33,629 nt of DNA, taken from Thermoproteota archaeon (GTDB lineage: Archaea; Korarchaeota; Korarchaeia; Korarchaeales; Korarchaeaceae). Location of the stretch: NCBI GenBank assembly GCA_027491415.1, contig JAOZFH010000054.1, positions 1 through 33,629 of the forward strand. Direction: 5' to 3'. The notes under the pieces were generated by a model that worked only from the letters and a program-made list of their open reading frames with translations, was not told where the DNA came from and searched no databases. Made by a program: the position numbers and the translations under genes. Positions 1 through 7,374 of the stretch are shown here, one piece after another. The first letter of the stretch is position 1. Every line of letters begins with the position of its first letter.

Positions 1-231
1 GCCCTCAAGCTGAGCGAACTTCTCGGCGAGGATCTGGTGGCCGTCTACGTCTCCTCCTCCCCCGAGGAGACCGTGGACGGCTACAACGCCTTGGTCGTGG
101 TCAGGGACCCGGAGAGGGTGGAGAGGGCGGTGGTCGCCCTGGCCTCCGAGTACGGCATATCCCCGGCGGTGCTGGGGGAGAGAGACCCGGAGGCGAGGTC
201 GCTTGGGAGGGTCTTCAGGCGCGTCCTCTGA
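1..231 (+). CDS. Nucleotidyltransferase-like (MNT/MntA-type) protein, C-terminal part, catalytic motif lost
   Basis: The frame is open from base 1, so the N-terminus lies outside the window; 76 residues are visible. The pattern of a hydrophobic strand (VAVYV), a loop, then a second strand (ALVVV) and a helical tail fits the minimal nucleotidyltransferase fold that partners HEPN proteins. The next gene is a HEPN protein overlapping this one by 29 bases, the usual arrangement of MNT-HEPN (MntA-HepT) pairs. The family motif G-S-x10-D-x-D is not present: the loop reads S-S-S-P and the two acidic positions appear as Tyr and Ala. It is therefore probably not an active adenylyltransferase. The family call rests on fold pattern and neighbour, so it is moderate. 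Confidence 0.55.
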   Translation, partial: ALKLSELLGEDLVAVYVSSSPEETVDGYNALVVVRDPERVERAVVALASEYGISPAVLGERDPEARSLGRVFRRVL

Positions 232-571
232 GTACAGGTCCAAGGCGCTCCGAATGCTCGAGGCCGCCAGGAGGGACTTGGAGATGGGCCTGAGTGAAAA
301 GGCCGCCAGCGCGGCCTACTTCGCCGCCGAGGCCGCCCTCAACTCGGTCTCGGTCGAGAGGCAGGGCAGCGTTCCCGTGGGGTTCAGGAGCAGGCTGAGG
401 CTCGTGGAGAGGTGGTTCGGCGCGAAGGCTAGGGGGAGGTACGCCCTCCTCCACCACCTGAGGGTCAGGGCGGATCACGGGCGAGCGAAACTCCCTAGGA
501 AAGAGGCTAGAGAAGCCCTAGAGCTGGCCGAGGAAATCGTGAGCCTCTTTCTAGGGTCGAGAAGGGAGTGA
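203..571 (+). CDS. HEPN domain protein (HepT-like)
   Basis: This 122-residue all-helical protein has the HEPN pattern: an N-terminal helix with A-L-R-M-L-E-A-A-R-R-D-L near residues 15-26, a second Ala-rich helix (S-A-A-Y-F-A-A-E) and a C-terminal helix. HEPN RNases use R-x4-6-H, and R87-x4-H92 is present. In HepT toxins the motif continues as H-x-Y, the Tyr being the AMPylation target; here that position is Arg94. The TTG at 203 gives a 29-base overlap with the upstream MNT-like gene; the next in-frame Met is residue 18, which would cut into helix 1. It may be a toxin RNase, or a nucleotide-binding relic. Confidence 0.75.
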   Translation: MGGSSGASSEYRSKALRMLEAARRDLEMGLSEKAASAAYFAAEAALNSVSVERQGSVPVGFRSRLRLVERWFGAKARGRYALLHHLRVRADHGRAKLPRKEAREALELAEEIVSLFLGSRRE

Positions 572-709
572 GGCATCGAGGCCTGGGCCGCAAGACGCTC
601 TCTGCCAGCCCATAGGTGGGCCGGAGCTGACGTCCCCCGCCTTCCCCACGGTCCAGAGCAGACATCGCTCAGTTCCGTGGAGGAAGTCCCCGTTGGTGAC
701 GATGGATGA
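551..709 (-). other. Intergenic stretch with an unrecognised minus-strand open frame
   Basis: The gap between the HEPN gene and the next promoter (572-711) has no recognisable plus-strand gene or RNA. On the minus strand a frame stays open for 52 codons between stops at 710-712 and 551-553, and its translation has ordinary amino-acid composition (for example a stretch reading L-L-W-T-V-G-K-A-G-D-V). I do not recognise it. It could be the tail of a decayed element, or chance in GC-rich DNA. Confidence 0.2.
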
Positions 710-710
710 T

Positions 711-722
711 CAAAATTTTAAT
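711..722 (+). promoter_or_regulatory. TATA-like promoter element for the broken STAND-like gene
   Basis: The A/T-only core aaaattttaat sits in GC-rich surroundings about 29 bases before the ATG at 746. This is the archaeal TATA-to-start distance expected for a short-leader or leaderless transcript, and it supports 746 as the original start. Confidence 0.5.
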
Positions 723-745
723 CGTAAACGGGGGAAGGAGGGAAG

Positions 746-2178
746 ATGGGCGTGGCGTCTAGCCTACTCAGCTTTCTCGACGCTGCCTTTCCAGGCTTGG
801 GCGATTTCATGAGGGAACCATTAGGCAGATGGAGGAGAGGTCGGGCGCAGCCGCGGAGTTCTCGGAGTGCTTGAGGGCTGGCCTGAGGAAGGCCTCAGCG
901 GACTACATCTCAGTAATAGACCACGCCTGCAGGGACCTGGGGAGGGCGTCGGTGGGCTGAGGAAGCAGTTTGAAAACGCCGGAGAGGTCGCGAAGAACGA
1001 TGAGGAGTTTGAGAATATGAGGGTCAGGCTGACCGGGGCGCTGCTGAGGGGGGTTCCCAGCGATGAGAGTGCAGTCAGGGAGATGGGGAGCTGGGGTATG
1101 GGGTCGGAGGCGGCCCCGGCCGTCTTGGCCTATGCCGCTGGGGAGCTAGCGCGGAGGGCAGGTCGCAGGCTCACCCTGGCGAGGTGGGGAGAGGAAGGCC
1201 CCCTCGAGGAGATCTTGGATTGGCTGAGGAATTCAGGGGCAAGAGTTCTCGTAGTGGCTAGGCCGTTTGAAAAGCCACCTGGACCACTAGGGGGCACTTC
1301 TCGGCTCGGGGGGCTAGTGGAGAGGGCCGTCAGGCCGACGGTTAGGGAGGTGCTGGACTTCATCATAGAGAGGGAGGCCGGGAGGAGGGGCTGGGATCTC
1401 ACTGACGGCGACAGGGTGGCGCTCAGATCGGCCTGCGGATACGAACCATTGAACCTAAGGTATCTTCTGAGATCTTTGCCTGGGCCGCCGGAGGTTCCCA
1501 AGGAGAGGCATGCTCTCAGGGCCGTGAGGGATCTCCTGAATAAGGAGAGCGTGAGCGAGCTGGGTAAGGTGCTGCTGGCGGCGGTAGCTGCCCTCTACAG
1601 GGCGGAGGTGCCCGCGCCTGAATGGCTCCTGTTCCGGATAGGGAGAGAGCCGGCTACAGCAGAAGGGATGTGGAGGAGGCTCTAGATCGCTTGGTCGAGA
1701 GGGGCTTGCTGATTAGGGGTGAGGAAGGGGGGTATCTGATGACCCATTCCGCCGCGTCTAGGAAGTTCACGGTAGTGCTCGACGAGATGATTGGGGGGTG
1801 GTCAGCTTGAGGTTCTCCGAGTGGGTGACTCGGGAGTATGTGCAGGGGCTGGCGGAGAGGAGGAATGGTGGTGGACTGCTGGAGGCGGCGGACAGATTCT
1901 ATGACGCTCAACTCCTGAGTGAGGCGGATGTCGCGCTCAGAAGGGCCGCAGAGGTGTTCGAGGACCTGGGAGACAGGAGGGGGGCGGCCACCACAAAAGC
2001 CGCCCTAGCTATCCTAATGGAGGGTAGAGGAAACCTCTCAGAGGCTGCAGCCCTAATGACGGAGGCTCTTGAGACCTTCAAGTCGATGGGAGATCCCAGA
2101 GCCTCTCGCGCCGCCTCAGACCTCCTAAGGATACTCAAGAAAATGGGAAGAAGCGAGGGCGACTCAGAGGCTCTCTGA
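746..2178 (+). pseudogene. Frameshifted STAND-ATPase/TPR-like gene
   Basis: Coding character runs through this stretch but moves between frames: 746 to about 820 in frame 2; about 820-957 in frame 1 (stop 958-960); about 961-1640 in frame 0; about 1640-1795 in frame 2; 1798-2178 in frame 1. Each switch is repaired by one added base, for example in the G run at 1794-1799. The rejoined product is about 475 residues: helical/coiled N-terminus, an ATPase-C-terminal-like helical part ending in a G-Y-E-P-L-N-L-R-Y-L segment, a winged helix (Y-S-R-R-D-V-E-E-A-L near 1650-1760), then TPR-like helices (L-G-D-R-R-G-A, S-M-G-D near 1960-2100). No Walker A motif is seen, so the P-loop part is missing or the protein is a non-ATPase. 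The STAND assignment is inference from the winged-helix-plus-TPR order. Confidence 0.55.
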
Positions 2179-2194
2179 GGCCCTCGCCTGCCAA

Positions 2195-4066
2195 CTACTC
2201 GCTCAGCCTCACCCCCGCCGCCTCCAGCCCCTCTATCACGTAGTCTAGCCCGAAGTCCCTCAGCGTGGACTTCTTTGGTATTCCCCTCTCATCCCACCCT
2301 CTCACTTCGTAGTAGTAGCTGAGGAGCCGGTCGTAGATCCCCCTGTCGAGCTTCTGCCCAGCGTACGGCCCCACGGTGAGGGGGTGCTCGAACCACCTGT
2401 CGGGCGGGTAGTCCATCCTCCTGTCCCAGCTCGGGTTCTCCCTAACCCAGAATCCCCTGACCAGGTTGTAGATCCTGTCCGCGATCCTCTTCAGGTCGTC
2501 CCACTTGAACTCAAGCCCGGTGGCCGCGTGCAGGTACTTCTCGTACCACTCCAGGTCGAAGCCCAGCTCGATCCAGGGCAGCCTGCAGGTCACGGCCGCC
2601 TCGAAGAAGCCTCCCCTTATCCTCTGCATCTCTATTAGGCTCTCCACCTTCTCCCTGCTGACCACCTCCCTGCCCATCTTCAGCTCCCAGGCGATGAACC
2701 AGGCGTCCTTGTGGTGGGCCCCTATCGGGCTGGTCCCGTACGCGAGGGCCATGCCCGGCAGGGTGTGGCAGTCGTAGGCGGAGATCTCCAGGCCCTTCAC
2801 GTGCATCGCAAATTTCTGGGCCTCTGGCCCGAGTCCCTTGGCCAGCTTGGCGGTGCCCTCAGCCATGGCGTCGCCGAAGCCCCTCCTCTCGGCCAGCATC
2901 TCGGCCAGCCTGAGCATGGCCTCGCCGTCGCCCCACTTTGGCCGAATTCCCTCGAGCTTGGCGTCGGAGATCATGCCAAGCTCGTAGGCCTCGGTGACGA
3001 ACGCCAGCACGCTCCCCATGGATATCGTGTCTACCCCCTGCTCGTCCGCGAACAGGTTGAGCGTGAGGACCCAGTTCATGTCGTCGATCCCCAGGTTCGA
3101 GCCGAGCATGGCGGCGTTCTCGTAGTCCAGCTCGGTCCTCCTTCCCAAGTAGGGGCCGCCCTTGATCTCGTTGACCATTCCGCAGACCATGTTGCAGTTG
3201 GGGCAGCCCTTCTGAGCAACCTTGAACTCCCTCTCCATTGTGAGGCCGCTGATTCCCTCCCAGCCGTCGAACACGCCCTCCCTGAAGTTGAACGTCGGAA
3301 GGGTGCCGTTCTTCTGGCACCACTCCACCGTCATCATGGTGCCCTGCCTCATCCAGAAGGCGTAGGCGTCGGCATCCCTCACGGCCAGGTACCCCTGCCT
3401 GCCCAGCTCCAGGAGCTCGTCCCTCCTGGCCGCCGGGATCTCCTTGGTCCCCCTGATCACGACGGCCTTCAGGTTCTTGGAGCCCATCACGGCCCCGATG
3501 CCCGGCCTGCCGCCGGCCCTGCCGTGTTCGGAGGTGATCACGGCGAACTTGATCAGCCTCTCTCCGCCTGGTCCTATGGTGAGGATCCCGGCCCCGGGGT
3601 ACTTCTCCTCCAAGACGTCCTGGACCTCCTCGGCGCTCTTGCCCCAGAGGTCTCCCGCCCCCTCGAGCCTCACGTCCTCGTCCTCTATCACCAGCACACT
3701 GGGCTGCGGGGCCCTTCCCTGAACCACCACCAGGTCGTAGCCGGCCTTCTTTAGCTGGACGGCCGCCTTCGTGCCGATGTTCCCGTCTCCGTACCCGCCC
3801 GTCAGCGGGGACTTGGCGGCCACCACGAGCTTCCCGCTGCTCGGGAGTAGGAGGCCCGTCAGGGGGCCGGTGGCGAAGATGAGCCGGTTCTCCGGAGAGA
3901 GCGGGTCGGTGCCCCGCTCGAGCTCGTCCCAAAGTATCTTGGCGGCAAAACCCCTTCCCCCCAAGAGCTCGACTGCCACCCTTGGGCTGAGATCCTGAAC
4001 GGAGTGCTTACCCCTATCCAGGTCCACCCTGAGTACGCGACCGGTCCAGCCTCCGGAGATCCTCAT
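2195..4066 (-). CDS. aor: Aldehyde ferredoxin oxidoreductase (tungsten enzyme)
   Basis: This 623-residue protein is full length for the AOR family, which oxidises aldehydes to carboxylates with ferredoxin as acceptor, using tungsto-bispterin and a [4Fe-4S] cluster in the cytosol. The cluster ligands are C288, C291, C295 and C494, the same spacing as I recall for the Pyrococcus furiosus enzyme. Cofactor motifs include G-G-R-G-F (36-40), G-D-G-N-I-G (93-98) and E-x-G-V-D-T-I-S-M-G (342-351). The second pterin motif, normally D-x-x-G-L-C, reads E489-A-A-V-T-C494, suggesting a divergent subgroup; substrate cannot be predicted. It stands alone, with no ferredoxin or molybdopterin gene adjacent. 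A TATA-like box lies 28-38 bases upstream of the ATG. Confidence 0.95.
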   Translation of the reverse strand: MRISGGWTGRVLRVDLDRGKHSVQDLSPRVAVELLGGRGFAAKILWDELERGTDPLSPENRLIFATGPLTGLLLPSSGKLVVAAKSPLTGGYGDGNIGTKAAVQLKKAGYDLVVVQGRAPQPSVLVIEDEDVRLEGAGDLWGKSAEEVQDVLEEKYPGAGILTIGPGGERLIKFAVITSEHGRAGGRPGIGAVMGSKNLKAVVIRGTKEIPAARRDELLELGRQGYLAVRDADAYAFWMRQGTMMTVEWCQKNGTLPTFNFREGVFDGWEGISGLTMEREFKVAQKGCPNCNMVCGMVNEIKGGPYLGRRTELDYENAAMLGSNLGIDDMNWVLTLNLFADEQGVDTISMGSVLAFVTEAYELGMISDAKLEGIRPKWGDGEAMLRLAEMLAERRGFGDAMAEGTAKLAKGLGPEAQKFAMHVKGLEISAYDCHTLPGMALAYGTSPIGAHHKDAWFIAWELKMGREVVSREKVESLIEMQRIRGGFFEAAVTCRLPWIELGFDLEWYEKYLHAATGLEFKWDDLKRIADRIYNLVRGFWVRENPSWDRRMDYPPDRWFEHPLTVGPYAGQKLDRGIYDRLLSYYYEVRGWDERGIPKKSTLRDFGLDYVIEGLEAAGVRLSE

Positions 4067-4093
4067 GGGAACCGACCGATCTCCGCTGAATGT

Positions 4094-4104
4094 AAAAGAT
4101 ATAA
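4094..4104 (-). promoter_or_regulatory. TATA-like promoter element of aor
   Basis: On the minus strand the sequence reads tttatatcttt, centred about 34 bases before the aor ATG (4064-4066). It is an AT island in GC-rich DNA and close to the archaeal TATA consensus. Confidence 0.65.
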
Positions 4105-4175
4105 ACCTCCATTACCTGGCCTGCCAGGGGAGCGAAACCCCAGTTCCAGGGCCGAGACCCAGCTGACCGACCGCC

Positions 4176-5135
4176 TCAGGCCTTCTCGCCTCGACCCAGC
4201 CCTCGGGGGTGCCGAGTATCCTGGAGACCGAGGTCCTGGACCAGCAACACCTCCCCCTCGGAGAGGGGCTCCACGCCCGGGGGTGACCACAGGCCATCAG
4301 TAAGCCGGGAGAGCACCCTGATCCCCCTCTCCTCCAGCTCGCCTGGGGTGACCCCGACGAGCGCGCCGGCCACGCGGATCGGCGAGGGGATGGGGGCGGA
4401 CCCCTCAACGTCCAGCGCGGCCGCCGCGGCGAACAGCCCGGAGGAGATCTCGCTTGTGCTGAGGGTCACGTCCGCCGCGCCTCCGGCCCTCAGGAGTTCC
4501 CCGACCTCGCTCCTGAAGGTTCTGACCACGATCCTTAGCCGAGAGTTCAGCTTCCTCGCCCTCTCCGCCACAGTCGCGTTTGTCAGGTCGTCGTCCACGG
4601 TGACCACGAGCACCCTCGCCCTGGGGACGCCAGCCCTCTGCAGGGCCTGGCCCGTCGTGGCGTCTCCGAAGACCACCCTCACGCCGATCCCCCCGAGCTC
4701 CTCCACTGCCTCGTTCCTATCCCTGTCAGAGGGCAGGACGAGCGCCACCACCTCCATCCCGGCCCGTCTGAGGTCCCTGGCCACCCTCCTCCCCAGGTGG
4801 CCCAGGCCTACCACAACCGCGTGCCCCTCCATCGCCCTCACCCTTATCTCAGTCCTCGTCTCGCGGTCGAGGCTCGCAACCTCCACGAAGCCGAGGACGG
4901 GCACAATCCTGAGAGAGAAGAAGGACACCCAGATGAGCCACTCGTGCGGGCTCCTGGGGGCCCTTATCTCCTCCGCGAGCTCGAAGACCCCCCTGAGGGT
5001 CTCACCCCCGGCGTACGCGGAGATCGCCGCCACGAGCACCATGAGGCCCACAAAGGCCAGGGTCGTCCTCAGGGCCCGAGAGTAGGCGAGGACTACCCTG
5101 ATCGCCAGGCGGAGCCGGTCCATGCGGGTGATCAC
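4176..5135 (-). CDS. Membrane protein with RCK/TrkA-N domain
   Basis: This 319-residue protein has two hydrophobic segments (about 25-42 and 66-85), then an RCK N domain with Rossmann motif G110-x-G112-x2-G115 and G-D-A-T at 157-160, and a TrkA-C-like domain at about 245-300. This resembles MthK-type K+ channels and related ion-flux regulators. However, the T-V-G-Y-G selectivity filter is absent between the two hydrophobic segments, so a K+ channel call is not justified; it may be an RCK-gated transporter subunit or a channel remnant. Acidic residues at the end of the second Rossmann strand, which favour NAD binding, are not evident. The start is GTG at 5133-5135, 28 bases after a minus-strand gttaactt box; the ATG at 5121-5123 is an alternative. 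Confidence 0.8.
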   Translation of the reverse strand: MITRMDRLRLAIRVVLAYSRALRTTLAFVGLMVLVAAISAYAGGETLRGVFELAEEIRAPRSPHEWLIWVSFFSLRIVPVLGFVEVASLDRETRTEIRVRAMEGHAVVVGLGHLGRRVARDLRRAGMEVVALVLPSDRDRNEAVEELGGIGVRVVFGDATTGQALQRAGVPRARVLVVTVDDDLTNATVAERARKLNSRLRIVVRTFRSEVGELLRAGGAADVTLSTSEISSGLFAAAAALDVEGSAPIPSPIRVAGALVGVTPGELEERGIRVLSRLTDGLWSPPGVEPLSEGEVLLVQDLGLQDTRHPRGLGRGEKA

Positions 5136-5250
5136 ACCCGGCCGAGGCGCCGGCGGTTGAAGTTAACCGTTTTCCCAGCGCCGGATGACCCGACCACCCG
5201 TCCGGGCACGGAGAGGTAGGAAGCGGGTTGACTCGGCCTTCGCCGCCCCA

Positions 5251-5257
5251 CTTATAT
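5251..5257 (+). promoter_or_regulatory. TATA-like element that fixes the start at 5285
   Basis: The sequence cttatat lies about 30 bases before the ATG at 5285. An upstream in-frame TTG at 5228 would put the promoter inside the coding region, so the shorter protein, which begins directly with its signal peptide, is preferred. Confidence 0.65.
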
Positions 5258-5284
5258 TTGTGGGGTGACCCCTCGAGCCGTCGG

Positions 5285-6241
5285 ATGCCGCGCCCACCCC
5301 TTATCTCGGTCTTCCTAGCCCTTCTCTTGGTGGTAGGCGCCGCAGTCGCTTGGGCCGACGGGGTCGACTTCTCCCTGACCTGGGCCTTCGACAGCTGGGC
5401 GAGCGACCAGGCGGGAGAGGTTGTCTACGTATACGAGCCCGGGGAGACCGCGATCGTGAACATCAACCTGACAAATCAGTGCGACCTGACCCTTGAGGTC
5501 GTGCGAGTCAGACTGATCGCTGAGTGGATGGCTGAGGGCGAGTACGCCGAGCTGGCCGTCGATCCGCCGGTGAAGGTCACCCCCGAGAGGACGGCCACGC
5601 TGGGGAGGCTGGCCGTGAGGATCCCCAGGGATGTCAGGCCGGGCGCGTACTACTACGAGTTCGAGGTGGATGTCCGAGTACCGTCCGGTGACGAGTGGAG
5701 GGTCGAGACCCACACGGTCCCAGGGTTCAGGGACCTCCTGGTGGCCCCCGGCAGGGCTCGGTTGGACGTCGACTACGACACCGAGGAGGGTTTCACCTTC
5801 AGGAGCGGCGGAGAGGTGAGGTTCAGGGTTCACGTGGTGAACGAGGGCACCGCGGCCACTACGGTGGAGTACGTCAGGATATACCCTGGGTGGCCGGGAG
5901 AGAAGTACAGGGGAGAGTTCTTCGACTGCCTAGAGCCTGGCAGAGAGCCTCTGCTAGGTCCGGAGGAGGAACTAAACCTAGAGTGCGGGATCCCAATACC
6001 CTCCGATGTCCCGGAGGGCAGGTACGTCTCGTCCTTGGAGGTGGGGACCGTCACCGAAATTCTGGGCGGTCGATACAGGGAGTTCTGGTCGCCAGGGTAT
6101 GGCGTAGACTACGAGGTCTTGAGGCCGGAGCCCTTCATTGAGAAATACAGGGAGGCCCTGGGCATCCTCACGGCAACTGCGTCCTCGGTCTCCGTGGTGA
6201 TAGGGGTCTACAAGAAGTGGAAGGGCGGGTCAAAGGGCTGA
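5285..6241 (+). CDS. Secreted, C-terminally anchored protein with beta-sandwich repeats
   Basis: From the ATG at 5285 the product has 318 residues. It starts with a signal peptide (a hydrophobic run rich in Leu/Val/Ala ending A-W-A-D-G). Two beta-rich modules follow, of the CARDB/NEW3 type common in archaeal surface proteins: each has a strand such as V-N-I-N-L-T-N or V-H-V-V-N-E-G, then a P-x-D-V-x-x-G-x-Y signature. A single hydrophobic segment and a Lys-rich tail (V-Y-K-K-W-K) close the protein, placing the C-terminus in the cytoplasm. It is probably a cell-surface protein. Its 3' end overlaps the convergent regulator gene by 12 bases. No enzymatic motif is seen. Confidence 0.75.
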   Translation: MPRPPLISVFLALLLVVGAAVAWADGVDFSLTWAFDSWASDQAGEVVYVYEPGETAIVNINLTNQCDLTLEVVRVRLIAEWMAEGEYAELAVDPPVKVTPERTATLGRLAVRIPRDVRPGAYYYEFEVDVRVPSGDEWRVETHTVPGFRDLLVAPGRARLDVDYDTEEGFTFRSGGEVRFRVHVVNEGTAATTVEYVRIYPGWPGEKYRGEFFDCLEPGREPLLGPEEELNLECGIPIPSDVPEGRYVSSLEVGTVTEILGGRYREFWSPGYGVDYEVLRPEPFIEKYREALGILTATASSVSVVIGVYKKWKGGSKG

Positions 6242-6616
6242 CCCAGACGGGGTCGCCCGGCTCCTCACTTCGCTCCCCCCGTCCAACCTCTCGAGCCTCC
6301 GCCAGAGCTCAGACGCCGACCTGAGGATCCTCCCCACGGACTCCGCCCCCTTGGCGGTCGGCCTGTAGCAGGTGACGTACCTGAGCCCCCTGAGGCACCT
6401 GAACCTCTTGACGTAGCCCTCCCTCTCGAGCCTGTCCAGGTGCGCCCCCAGGTTTCCGGGGGTCAGCCCGAGGACTTCGCGAATCTCGGAGAACGTCGCC
6501 TGTCCCCTGAGCAGGAGGATCAGCATTATGGCCAGCCTGGCGGGCGACGACAGCGGACCCTGGGAGAGGGTAGAGAGGAACTCCCTGACGGCTCCGCCCG
6601 GGCCCTCAGCGTCCAC
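6230..6616 (-). CDS. Winged-helix (ArsR/MarR-like) transcriptional regulator
   Basis: This 128-residue protein has a winged-helix DNA-binding domain: helix S-P-A-R-L-A-I-M-L-I-L, helix-turn-helix F-S-E-I-R-E-V-L-G-L-T-P-G-N-L-G-A-H-L, and a wing around V-K-R-F-R-C-L-R-G-L-R. This is the archaeal HTH_34-type family. It has two cysteines in the wing region (R-C-L and T-C-Y), which might sense metal or redox state but are not a known site. The GTG start at 6614-6616 overlaps the end of the upstream membrane protein gene by 11 bases, so the two are co-transcribed. Such regulator plus membrane-protein pairs are common in archaea; the membrane protein may control the regulator. Confidence 0.85.
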   Translation of the reverse strand: MDAEGPGGAVREFLSTLSQGPLSSPARLAIMLILLLRGQATFSEIREVLGLTPGNLGAHLDRLEREGYVKRFRCLRGLRYVTCYRPTAKGAESVGRILRSASELWRRLERLDGGSEVRSRATPSGSAL

Positions 6617-7277
6617 CTGAGAGCACCCTCCTGGCCTTCGCCGCGTAGGAGAGCCCGGCCCAGGCGTAGCTCAGGGAGATGGTCAGGATCATCGCCACGT
6701 ACTGGGTCACGTCGCTGTCCAGGGGCAGAAGCAGGGGCACCGAGGCCAGGTTGACCGCCCCGACTATCGCGGGCTCCCTACCCGGGTCCCTCCCCTTCAA
6801 CCTCTCGACTGCCCAGTTGGATAGGTTCCCCAGGCCGAGAGCCGGGCAGAGGCTGATGGTGAGCTTGTCGGCCCACGTGAGGTGGTAGAACCTGCCGACG
6901 GCGAGGGGGAGGCCAGCTCCGACGGCGAAGGCCAGGACCCACGCCGCCGCGACCCGCGACCTCGCCTTCAGCCACGGCATCTCACGATCCGAGAGCGCCC
7001 TCGACAGCTCCTCCACCCTCGACATGTTCTCGGCGAAGGCCCGCGTTATCAGGGCGGCTATGGTCAGCCATATGGCGGCCTGCAGAGCGCCAATGGTCCT
7101 CGGCGAAGCGGGCAGGGCGCTAGCCGCCAGTGAGAGGCCTCCCCCCAGAAGCCCCGCCGCTGCCCACCAGGCGTAGAGCTTCGATATGGCGGCCAATCGC
7201 TCGTACTCCAGGTACCTCCTCAGGCGGTCGAGGGTCCTGGTGAACTCCCTGAGGTTCTCGATGCCCGCATCCCGCAC
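6606..7277 (-). CDS. Polytopic membrane protein paired with the regulator
   Basis: This 223-residue protein has about six hydrophobic segments (about 33-56, 61-82, 108-127, 135-155, 170-187 and 191-213), separated by basic loops, with an N-terminal cytoplasmic charged helix. I recognise no family motif. It is the first gene of a two-gene operon with the winged-helix regulator. The GTG start at 7275-7277 is supported by a TATA-like box (minus strand gttaattta, 7297-7305) centred 24 bases upstream. Confidence 0.7.
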   Translation of the reverse strand: MRDAGIENLREFTRTLDRLRRYLEYERLAAISKLYAWWAAAGLLGGGLSLAASALPASPRTIGALQAAIWLTIAALITRAFAENMSRVEELSRALSDREMPWLKARSRVAAAWVLAFAVGAGLPLAVGRFYHLTWADKLTISLCPALGLGNLSNWAVERLKGRDPGREPAIVGAVNLASVPLLLPLDSDVTQYVAMILTISLSYAWAGLSYAAKARRVLSGGR

Positions 7278-7296
7278 GCGCCCCCCTCCGGCGCCC

Positions 7297-7305
7297 TAAA
7301 TTAAC
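7297..7305 (-). promoter_or_regulatory. TATA-like element of the membrane protein/regulator operon
   Basis: Minus strand gttaattta, centred about 24 bases before the GTG at 7275-7277 in a GC-rich context. Confidence 0.5.
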
Positions 7306-7342
7306 GTCCCACCCTTGTCTGCTGCGCAGAGGACCGCACCAC

Positions 7343-7350
7343 CTTATAAT
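7343..7350 (+). promoter_or_regulatory. TATA-like element of the first ABC exporter operon
   Basis: The sequence cttataat is centred about 28 bases before the ATG at 7375, predicting a leaderless mRNA. Confidence 0.6.
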
Positions 7351-7374
7351 CGGAGGCGTGGGCTTTAGAGCGGC

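Noticed and set aside
572-710. Structured RNA (RNase P-like gaggaagtcc segment near 682)
   Set aside because: Only a short resemblance; no matching conserved helices could be traced, and the stretch is too short for RNase P RNA.
2711-3754. Long plus-strand open frame (347 codons) opposite aor
   Set aside because: It is antisense to a full-length AOR with all cluster cysteines; its translation is His/Pro/Gly-rich without family features. GC-rich genes produce such shadows.
4176-5135. K+ channel of MthK type
   Set aside because: No selectivity filter between the two membrane segments, so only the RCK membrane protein call is kept.
5228-5284. Longer start (TTG) for the secreted protein
   Set aside because: It would place the TATA-like box inside the gene and put 19 residues before the signal peptide.
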